This document shows positions 1 through 9,994 of a stretch of DNA of 64,000 nucleotides, in pieces (position 1 is the first letter of the stretch; the number at the start of each line of letters is the position of its first letter). The position numbers and the translations under genes are program-made. The notes beneath the pieces were generated by a model. That model saw only the letters and a list, made by a program, of their open reading frames with translations. It was not told where the DNA came from and did not search any database. The DNA comes from Ophiostoma sp. CBS 140.51 (lineage: Eukaryota > Ascomycota > Sordariomycetes > Ophiostomatales > Ophiostomataceae), in NCBI GenBank assembly GCA_029298735.1, contig JANSLP010000085.1, positions 1 to 64,000 of the forward strand, read 5' to 3'.

Positions 1-165
1 TACAAAAAATTGATGAAATAAATAACTACAGATAGTATAGCAAGTAGGAGCATTGTGAACTCGACTCGATTTAGGGGTGCAAGAAGGACAACGCAAAAAA
101 ATCATGATACATACAGGACAAAATCCAAAATACAAGAAGTTGCATTACATTCACTTCTCCCGTAA
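1..165. other. 3' flank of the alcohol oxidase gene
   Basis: AT-rich sequence downstream (on the minus strand) of the oxidase stop codon, presumably its 3' UTR and polyadenylation region. No other feature is visible. Confidence 0.5.
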
Positions 166-2797
166 TTAGTTGGCCGACAACTCTTCCGCCAGGCCATTGG
201 CGATCCAGTCGGCAAACGCCATCGTCGTCACCATCGGGTTCACGCCGCTGGCACTAGGGAACACACTCGCGTCCGCCACGTACAGGCCCTGGGTGCCCCA
301 GACCTGACCCTTGGTGTTGACCACACTGGCTTTGCCGCCATCGTCGCCCATCCGGCACGTACCCATCTGGTGCGCCGAGGCGAACGGTGTGGCCACGTTC
401 CAGCCGCCCCAGAGCAGCGATGACGACAGTGCGGCGGCACGGACGTCCTTGACCCAGGCTTCAAACAAAGGGTCCTCCTTGGAGCTGTCGCCCTGGCCCT
501 TGGCCAGCCGGATGAACGGCTTGGTGTGGGCAATGTAGGCGCGTATCTCGTTGGCGCCGGCAGCGTGGCATAGCCGGGCAATGCCAATGGCACCTTCAAC
601 GGCGTGTTCGCGGTCGAGAGGGGACGCCTGGTAATCAACAATGGGTTGGCCAGTGGTGGCATCGGGGAAGACACGGCCACTGTCGCGATCACGGGTGAGG
701 GCAATAAAGCCGTCCATGTGGGGATAGCGCATGGCGGCCAGCTTAAAGTCGAGACTGTTGTTCCAAGGCAGGTTGGCCATGATAGCGTAGGGCTAGAAAT
801 GTTAGTGGCCGTGTAATATGAAAAACAGTAAAGGAATGTAAAACTTACCACCATGCATGTAGACTCCAGCCGGGGGCCGTGGTATTTACCGTCTAGGTCC
901 TCAAAACTAGTGCAGATGCTTGTGATGATGCCCTCTGTAGGTTAAAAGTGTGGTCAGCATTGTGTGACATACATATTGAACATGCACATGAGATTGACGA
1001 CTTACTGTCCATCGGCTTCGTCTCCTCGTCAAAGAACGCCGAAACAAAGTTGCAAGGATGCAAATGGAGGTTCTTGCCGATCTGGGGGTTTTGGAGACCA
1101 CTCTTTTTGAGCACAACGGGACTCCACAGACTTCCACCGGACACAACGACCTTCTTCGCCTTGATGATCACACGCTTCTTCATCCGCTCATCACCTTGGC
1201 CAGCAACGCCGCCGTTGTTGTCTCTGGACAGCCAAGTGCCAACGACACCAATGGCCTTGGGGCCTGAGGCGGACGTAGAGTGAGGGATAGACTTGGTGGC
1301 AGCGCCAACAGCCGTACCGTCGTCACCCTCAAAGAGCACGCGCTCCACATGGAAGCCCTCGATGAACTGGGCACCTGCCTCAGCTGCGGAGGGCAGCCAG
1401 CTGACCGATGTGCCCAGCTTCTCGGCTGACGCACAACCCAGGTGGCAGTAGCCGTCGTCGTGTGGCTTGCCGCCGCTGGTGTTCTGGAGCAGAGTGTCGG
1501 CTTTGAAGCCGAGCTTGACGGCGCTGTCGAGAATGACGCGGCCGCGATGAGACTGTTCGTCGTCGACCTTGGCAACAACGCCCTCGGCAGCCTTGGATGG
1601 GGTGTTCTCAATCACATTGTTCACACCCATAAAGTCACACACACGGTCCATGGACGCATCAAACGCCGGCGACGTGATGAAGCTCATGCCGGGCTGGTCC
1701 TTGGGAGCCCACTCCTTGCGCACCTGGTCGGGGGTGCGCAGGCTGACGGACCAGTTGATGGTACCTCCACCGCCCCAGCAAGCACCGGCCAGGACAGACA
1801 CACCAGGGTCGGTCGAAGCCAAAACACCATTGTTTTCAAACAGCAGGCGGGCACCCTCGTTCTGCGGCATGGGCAGCTGGGACTGCGGATAGTGGTAGCC
1901 CTTCTCGACAACGACGACGCGGTGGCCAGCGGTCGCGAGAATCTTGGCAGCCACAGCGCCACCACAGCCGGAACCGACAATCACAACGTCGGTCTCAATG
2001 GTCTCGATGCCCTTGGTGTCTCCATTCTTGCCAAACTGAAGAAACTCATACTCGTGGCTGGGGCCGGCCTTCCAGTTCGGAGGCACGTCGCTGAACCCAG
2101 AGATCTGGCGGAACATGGGCGACGACATGACCCACGACGTCTGGGCTAGGGCCTGGAATGACCGCGCAACCTTCCGAATGAGTGGGATCCAGGAGTTGGA
2201 CCAATTCTGGAGGATCTTCTCGCGAACATGGACGGGCTGCTTCTGGACCGGTGTGCAGTATCCAGTCAAGGCAAGTGCACCGGCACGGCCACTGCGGATG
2301 GCATGTCAGTGGGGATTTTATATGGGACGTAGCCGAGCTAAAGCCAGAAAGTAAAATGTCACAGAGAACACATACGATAGTGTCGTCAGCAGTCCACCCA
2401 GGTCGGCTCTGTCCTTAGCAGAGACGCCGGACAGAGTGCGCCGGACACCCATGAGAAACTTGGGATTATCAGAAGCTCGGTCGGCAAGATAGTCGGCGAT
2501 CTCGTCGTTCCCGGGCGGGTTGATGACTGCATTGCGTGCCCGGGCGATGGCATCGTCGAGCTCTGCCTTGGGCATCCGCTTAAAGCTGGCCCGGTTGAAC
2601 TGGAGAGTGTCGGCCACAGCAGCCTTGTTCACCTTCTGCTGCTCGATACGGGCATCGCCGTTTGCCACAACGGGCGCCAGGACGGCATCGAGAAGGGACA
2701 GGAGCACGGACCATTGTGTCTCATCCCACCAGTCGCCGGTTGGCGGCGGCGCAAGGCAGGGTGTGTCGGGCGCCGTGCGCGTCTTGGCTGATGCCAT
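166..2797 (-). CDS. Long-chain alcohol oxidase (GMC oxidoreductase), 4 exons
   Basis: FAD-dependent oxidase predicted to convert long-chain fatty alcohols to aldehydes with release of H2O2 (EC 1.1.3.20), a step of alkane and fatty alcohol breakdown. Exons by splice signals and frame are 2797-2376, 2291-1006, 934-849 and 792-166, giving 806 residues. This is near the usual size of FAO proteins, which are longer than ordinary GMC enzymes because of an N-terminal extension. The dinucleotide-binding motif GSGCGG lies at about residues 247-252, preceded by VVIV. The GMC C-terminal domain carries the catalytic His in HQMGTCRMG (about residue 739) and the conserved Asn of SGVNPM (about 783). All three introns have GT-AG ends and keep frame. 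An ATG 36 codons upstream (2905) is also open, but 2797 better fits the family N-terminus. No C-terminal PTS1 signal is seen (it ends SAN). Confidence 0.9.
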
Positions 2798-5700
2798 GAT
2801 GTCGTGTCGTGACGTGGCTTTGTAGTCGAAGGATGCGCTAGTCGAGATGCCGTGAGAGCTAGGATTTCGATGCAAAAATGAAGACGAGGCTCGCGATGTG
2901 AAGCTCAAACGTAAGACAGGCGAAGAAAAATAAATTCGACAAAAAGAAGAGAATCAAGAGGACTGTCAAGCTATAAATGACAGACAAAAGTGATTATGAA
3001 AAGACAAAACCGATAGGGCCTCCAGCCTCTCTTCAAGTCGCAAAAGAAAAGATCGCCTGACAATGAGCTTTCCACGAGCTGTTGTTTTGCTCTTCCCCTC
3101 ATTTTCTGGCCGTCTTGACAGCGTTGGCGTACCCAGTGTCCTCGGCACTGGCCTAGCCAACAGTGCGCGGGGAAAGCTAAGCTCAAGCTTCTGATAACCC
3201 ATACTCCAGCCGTCCTGCCTAGCAAGCATCTTTGAAAATGGGGTAAAAAGCTAAAAGCTGAACAGCTAGGGCCGCGACGATCACTGTTGTCAAGGGGGTT
3301 TGTGTGAACGAAACGGACCTTGATGCGATGCCCGTATATTGATTCACTTAATTTCCGTACATTGCGTATATGATGTAGCATTGAGGAACGGATATTTGGT
3401 ACGTGCCGAAAAGTGGTGAGACGATGCCCGCAGAGGTTGGCGGGTTCGCGGGTGACCCGACGTCAGACGCCTGTTTTCTGGGTGTCCTTCGGGTGCCATT
3501 CTGACGCTCTTTGGGCCTTTCTGAGTCTCTGGTTCTTTGGTCTGGATACGAGCGCGGCTCTCTCCGCGCAGTGTGCACTTTAATATGTGTGCGGAAGCAT
3601 ATCCGTCTTTGTTCGGATGTATATCTGTGTTTTTGCCCTTGGCGGATGGCACGGAAATATCGAGATCGAACCGTTCTGACCTGACTGAACTCGACTTGAG
3701 TTGCACAGTCCGGGGAAGATTTACCACAGAATGCGGAGGCGTCGACATCCCACCGTATCGACACTGTGCTAGTACAAAGCATCTGAATTGGCAGCTGACT
3801 TAACCCCTTCTCCTGGCTGTGGCTGGCACGCTTTTCCCCAATGCGGCACGATGTATTGCCATTGTGGCTGTTGTGACGTGGCAGGAGTCGAATAATGCTG
3901 CCCTGTGTGACAGGTTGACCTCTGGCAACAGTGTGTGACGCTGAAGGGCAAAACGCAGACAAAAAAGCATCGAGTATCACAACAGGCAAAAGCCGCATCC
4001 TCGAGATCTCGAGATCCGAAGTGCATGTTTGGATTGATCGGGAGAGACAAGGCTTGCCAAAGCCAAACAATAGCAACAGAACGGTTTAATGCGGGGAAGA
4101 GACCCAATGATCTGGGTGACGAGTAATATTAAATATTAAATAGATAAGGGGTTTGACGGGAAGCACGGCCGGGACAAAAAACGGGGGTGCGGGAGGCGCA
4201 CAAGGCGGACGTCTGCTTGTACCGGCGAAAGGGCCGGCGGAGGGCGGGTCGGGACCAAGCATCGCGTCGCGTGAGCCAACAGGGGAAAAGAAGATCCCGA
4301 GTGACTAAGATGCCTTGTTGAGAATATCTGACTGACAAGGACGGAAACGGAGAAAGTGAAGCTGGGAGCAACCCAAAAATGTCCCCACTGTCGAGATTTT
4401 TTGTTGGCAGCCTCGGTAGTCTTCCAGAAGGAAGCTGCGACTTCCACTAACAGCCCCCTGCTCCTCGTTCCTGCCCCACGCAGGCTGTGACGACGAAAAA
4501 GGAAAAGGGGGGGAAGGGTTGTCAGAAACAGAAAAAAAGCACGTGAAAACGGGATTGACGGTCGTCCCTGCCCTATTCTGGCATTCATCCCGGGACAACG
4601 CTGCAATCTTTGACAAAAACGCGCCCAGACCCAAGTCCAAAGCGAAATGCGCTTTGTGCTGTCGATTGGTCCTTCCTGTGCAGCAGCCGCGTATCTTCTG
4701 GTTTTGTTGGGGATGGTGCGGGGCAGGTTTGCCTCTTTCTTCCTTTTTTTTAAACGGTGGCGGCGGGAAGGGGCGTTTCAACCACAGGGCGAGCTTGCAG
4801 CCGTGCGGTGGTAGTTTCCTGGGCAAAAGGCACAAAAGCGTTTGACACTTTGTTGTGTGTGCAAAAAATAGAGAAGGGAAACGATAGGGCAGCGAGAAAG
4901 AGCAGGAAGAAGGAAAGTACCAAAAGCAGAAACAACCAAACAGCGGCGATTGCGTGTTGTGCGCCTGTGTAATCTAGATAACGAAGGAACGTTCCTCAAG
5001 GTGAGCTAGATGCGACTGCCTCCTTTGGGCAACAACGAGCAGAAAGAGCAAAAGTGCACGCAGACAGAGTGAAGGAAAGAAGGATGGATGGCGGGGCCAG
5101 GCTGGACTCAGCGTGGGAACCTCGACGGGGCCCTGGCTGTAAGTCGCGCTTTCCCATTGGCCAATTCACGCTTTCCCAACAGTTTTTTTATCGAAACTTT
5201 TTTTTCCATCTCAGAGTTCCAAATAAGGCAGGAAATACTGGAGACGGCACGAGAGGGCTGATAAGGAGAGAAGGCGCGCAAAATAAAGACAAAAAGGTTG
5301 TTCTGATCATCATGTGAAAGTCGATAATCATTGCATTCTTGCTTACTGGGCATTGCCAAATTCCAAATGAGGAAACAACAAACCCCATGTTTGGACACAG
5401 ACGTGGTGAGGAAGGCGCGGGGGTTGAGGAAAGGGAGACGACAGAGGGATCGCGGGTGCCTCTATTGCCGATGAAACATGGCGAACACGGAACCCTGTAT
5501 CCCGTCTACTATCTGCTGTCGTGTCTGCAATTCAGTTGACATTCACTGCAGTCAGAAAACAGACTTTTGAATCATCTCCTGAAAAAAAGAGGTCAGCAAG
5601 AGAGCATGTCCGTGAATTTTCCGGTGAAATGGATGACGAGACCAGAGCATCATCGTATGGGTGGTCCGGGAGCTTGCTAACAGGTGGCGATTGCCTTTTG

Positions 5701-6744
5701 ATGCCGATCTCTTTCCTTGCTTTGAGATGTCGCCCGGGCGCTCAAAATAGCAGGGTAGGAGCGACTGGAAAGACGTGCTTCGTCGTACCCTGGCGCGACA
5801 TTCATGGACGGTTGTTACTTCCCCCAGTGTCACAAGGAGAAAGTCGCACCTTCCGTTACAGTCAAGCTTGGCTTCCTCCATGGCTTGAGGCACACAAGGG
5901 CAGACAACTCAACAAAAAAAAGCTTCAAGCACCTAGTTCTGCCCCCGATCTTCTGGGCCCCATTGTACTTGCAGGCGAGCTGCACGGGAAACCGTAAGTC
6001 GACGTCGACGACTTGGCGCTTGTGCGAATTCGCCTCTCGAAAACCTTTGATCATCAAGCCGCCAGAAGGGCCGCTGAAGCATGGGGCAGGAAACGAGAAC
6101 AAAGACTCCACTGTTTCCTCGGACGAGCATCTGCATCTTCGAAATACAGCTGTGGCCTGGCCCAGATCCCTTCCGGCGGTCGGATTCAGTTCATTAGGGT
6201 TAGCTCAATTTAGACATTAACACGGTCGTGCTTTCCCTGAGAACATTTTACGAGCTGGCTCTTACTCTTCCCGTTCCTTATTGTAAATAGCATATGCCGC
6301 TCGCTGCTTCCTCGACATCCGTTCTTTCTTATTTGAACATTGTTTTGGTTTCTTCCATTGTTGGCCCTCCTACCTTGTTGTCATATTTGCTTGACCTTCT
6401 TCTCTTCTCTCTCAAATCCATCTCGCTTCCTTTTGCTCGTCTTCTTCTTCCTCACTTTCTTCAACAGAGCTTGAGAACGACCACCATATCCACGTCGTGT
6501 GCCTCTTTTCCACCTTTGGTCCAGCACACTGACATCCCGAGTTCTCTCCCTCTTCTCCTGTTTCATTTTATCTTTCTCTCATATCCTCTGAGCACCGCCC
6601 TTCCTACATTTGGCTCCTTTCTCCTTTCATCCTCTTTTTCTTTTTCAACAATTACCCTGACGCACAGCCGTCCTTCTACCCGCTTTATTTCATCTGAAAT
6701 CATCCCTTGAGTGCCTCAGTTGCAAACTCGCAAAAAACGTCACC
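2798..6744. other. 3.9-kb intergenic region between alcohol oxidase and elongase
   Basis: Divergent promoter region. The short open frames in it show no recognisable domain and no consistent codon bias, so I call no gene. Visible structure: a perfect 14-bp palindrome CTCGAGATCTCGAG at 4000-4013, an AT palindrome TAATATTAAATATTA at 4124-4138, a 12-bp palindrome GTCGACGTCGAC at 5998-6009, and a strongly pyrimidine-rich tract at about 6290-6660 just before the elongase start. Confidence 0.5.
6290..6660 (+). promoter_or_regulatory. Pyrimidine-rich tract upstream of the elongase
   Basis: Runs of C and T dominate the plus strand for about 370 bp, ending about 85 bp before the elongase ATG. Such tracts commonly mark core promoters and transcription start regions of strongly expressed genes in filamentous ascomycetes. 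The exact start site cannot be read from sequence. Confidence 0.5.
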
Positions 6745-8277
6745 ATGGCTGCTTCACGCGTTGTCGCGAAGCTACCGCTTCTCTCATACTTCCGCCTGCC
6801 TCCCAGCTCGGAGCCTGCGTTCCTCCCGCTCCCTGAGCCAGGTTCGCTGGCTTACAACCCTCCCTTCCACATTTCGGACAGCTTCTATGCTGCTGCCCTT
6901 GACATCCGTGTGCCTCTGACCATTGCGGCTGTCTACGCCGTCACGGCCAAGCTTCTCAACAAGTACAACAAGTCCACCAACCGCCGGCCTTGGGCCATCA
7001 GCCAGACCAAGGCTTTCTTTGCCTTTGTCGTTGCTCACAATGTCTTCCTTGCTGTCTACTCTGCCTGGACATGGATCGGCATGGTCAACATGCTCCGCCG
7101 CACCCTTGCCAACCCCTTTGCCAACACTGGTGACCCGAGCACTAGTGGCTGGGCTGCTACCGTTGACAGCATCTGCCGCATGAGCGGTGCTCCTGGCCTG
7201 GGCAATGGTCTTGTCTACGATGAGAATGCTGGTCTCTGGCTGACCCAGTCGAGCCCCATCTCTGCTGAGTTTGCCCTCACTCCTGACCGCAACCAGCCTG
7301 GCCGCATGTGGAACGAGGGTCTTGCTTTCTACGGCTGGCTCTTCTACCTCAGCAAGTTCTACGAGGTTCTCGACACCTTCATCATTCTTGCCAAGGGTAA
7401 ATACAGCTCGACTCTGCAGACCTACCACCACGCTGGTGCCATGATGTGCATGTGGGCCGGAATGCGTTACATGAGCGCTCCTATCTGGATGTTTGTGTTT
7501 ATGAACTCCTTCATCCACACGTTGATGGTATGTTTTCTTTCAACACTCCCCTTCATTCTACTCTCTCTGTGCATGCAATTTCTAACAACCCAATAGTACA
7601 GCTACTTCACCTTCACGGCCTTCTCCGTCCGTGTTCCTACCAAGGTCAAGCGCTCGCTGACTTCGGCTCAAATTACCCAGTTCCTGGTCGGTGCCTCCAT
7701 TGCCATGTCCCACTCCTTCATTGGCTACACTGTGCCCGCCACGTCGGCCTCCGGTAAGGATGCCATTGTGTCTGGCTCTGCCCAGGCCACTGCCAACTCT
7801 ACTTCGCCCCAGGCTGGCCAGGCTGCTCCCACTCCTCTCAAGGCCATATCATGCATTGCGACGTCTAGTGAGACATTTGCGATCTGGCTTAATGTTCTGT
7901 ACCTCGCACCCTTGACCTACCTCTTTGTGAAGTTCTTCATCACTTCCTACCTCGCCCGCAGCAATGCGGAAAGCGCTCGTGCTGCTGCCGTCGGCAAGGA
8001 CGGAGTTAATGGCACGACCGAAACTAAGGCACGCAAGCCGGCTCCCGCACCTACCAATGCGCCTGCCAGCCTCGTTGCTACTATTGCTACGACTGAGGAA
8101 GAAGTCCGTCGTCGTTTGAGCAACGTTGGCAACCTGGCCGAGAAGGCTGGCTGGGACGCGGCTATTGGCCTCGAGAAGGAGGTCTATGGAGTCTCCGCCG
8201 AGGCGATTGAGACTGACACCGACAGTCCCGCTCCGGCACAGGATAAGTCGAAGAAGACGAAGAAGCACAGCAAGTAA
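6745..8277 (+). CDS. ELO-family fatty acid elongase (3-ketoacyl-CoA synthase)
   Basis: ER membrane condensing enzyme of very-long-chain fatty acid synthesis. Exons are 6745-7527 and 7597-8277 around a 69-bp intron (GTATGT...AATAG), giving 487 residues. ELO hallmarks are present in order: KFYEVLDT at about 204-211, QTYHH at 225-229, and MNSFIHTLMYSYF across the splice junction (about 253-265). Several hydrophobic segments fit a polytopic membrane protein. Two oddities: the first His of the usual HxxHH box is Gln, and the protein is longer than yeast ELOs, with an inserted loop at about 120-190 and a Lys-rich cytosolic tail ending KKTKKHSK, resembling but not exactly matching a di-lysine ER signal. 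Similar Pezizomycotina proteins are, from memory, called Gig30-type elongases; chain-length specificity cannot be predicted. Confidence 0.9.
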
Positions 8278-9994
8278 AGTGCACACCATTGGAGTTGACT
8301 TGCTTTGAGCTAGTCACCATCACCGAATTTCTTTTTCCATTCCTTTTTTCCCCTCTGTGTCTGGGAAGGACGGACGTCAATATTTATTGACCAAAAGGTG
8401 AACATTTTTTACAAACCTGACGATTGAAAACGAACAGTTGTGGCAGAGAACAGAAGTTTAGAGTGTTGCGTTTTTGTTTTTGTTTTTTCAAGGGAATATT
8501 TCATAGTCAAAACGGAGTCTAGAGTGGCATCTTTGTATTGGGGCCTTATGGAATTATCTTGTAAATGGCCATGCCTGCATTATCGATATCAAAATTAGAA
8601 TTTTACTTTCACTTTTTGTGCTCAACTCATCGTGACAAGTAATTACGTTGTAAATGATATATAAAACTAGGTCGCCGCTTGATAACACAATCACGTGAAA
8701 ACAAGGCAATGGTGTCGGTCACTTAAAGTTGTTCATGATGTAATTAAACTTTTTTTTGTACTTGAAAACTACTTCCATAAAGTCAGATAGTCCATAGAAC
8801 TACCACCTGTTAAGGCAATCTCAGGTCAACCTTGACCAGCTCTGTCACACCTTTTTTGTGGCCCCTTTGGCCATAATACTCCAATTCCCTTCCTTTACCA
8901 TTTCCGTACTTTTTTTCTTGCTAAACAACAATACAGAACAAGACGCCTGACAAAGCAAAGCCGAGTCGCATCGAGGACAATTTTGTGAACAACAAAGAAA
9001 AGAAAGCAGGAAAACAAGGCAAAGAAGAAATAAAAAGTGAAAAGAATGAGAAAAAAATTCAAATAAAACAGCAGACGAACGTGAAACCCTTCGTTAGAAT
9101 GATCTGTAAAAAAAGATAACAGACAGTAGAAAAAAACAAAACAACAGAAAGATAGACAGATAGCCCCATAGCCCTGGAAAACGCCGCCAGGGTTTAGATA
9201 ATAAAAATGGTGCGTCGAGGGATAAAAGCGTGTAAGAAGACAGTGAGAGAAGACAGGATAGTCCCGTCTCTCTCGCTCTTGTTGCCGAGCAAACCAGCTT
9301 AAGACATGCCGCCCTGGTGGAGTTAAATAAAAAGGAGAATGCGGATGGGGAGGGGGAGAGAGAGGCTGGCAAATGTCTTTGTCCAGTGCTGGTTGCCGCA
9401 AAAAAGAGTCGAGAGTCGAGAGCCCAGTTGTCGTCGTCTTTGCCTCCGCTTGCTTTTCCCACTCTTCACCCACCCATAGTATCCCTAAAGACCGTTTTGT
9501 TCGCCCATCCCACTCACTCCATAACATAAACAACAGAACAGGTGAGTCTATCAATACAAAGCAAGACGTCGCCAGCGCCTTGATTCTGCCCCATTCTGAC
9601 CACCTCCGTCCCTCTCTCTCTCGCCGACAACGAACAACAAAGTGGTGAGGACATCGAGAAAAATGGGAAAGAAATGAACAGTAAAAAAGGAACAAACGAA
9701 GAGGTAACATTGCATCATAACGAGGAACCAGCGACGAAAAGACAATGATAAAAAAGTTGTAAAAAATCATAACATGGAAATAACCGACCGAAGAGTTTTT
9801 GGAAAAAAGATAAATAAGGAAATGTTTGGTATCATCAAAGGAGAAAAGAGGAACGCCCGGTGATTTCATAAGACACCATGCTGTTCGCATTCTTCCCCAT
9901 AATCATTTGCCGAAAAACCAGACTCGATCAACCTCAACAAGTGAATGAGAGGGTGAGAGTTCCGGTCATTTGGCAGAATGTTTTGCAACCTGCT
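8278..9994. other. Convergent 3' region between elongase and PAB1
   Basis: AT-rich, with many short homopolymer runs on both strands. It must hold the 3' UTRs of both converging genes. A 331-codon minus-strand open frame (9890-8895) is rich in Phe, Leu and Ser, lacks any domain signature, and lies just beyond the PAB1 stop, so I treat it as part of a long PAB1 3' UTR rather than a gene. Confidence 0.45.

Noticed and set aside
3348..4076. Minus-strand 242-codon open frame in the oxidase/elongase gap
   Set aside because: No recognisable motif, mixed codon use, and overlapped by equally long frames in other phases. An orphan gene cannot be excluded but is not supported.
8895..9890. Minus-strand 331-codon open frame after PAB1
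   Set aside because: AT-rich translation full of Phe and Leu, without domain or codon bias; lies in the PAB1 3' UTR region.
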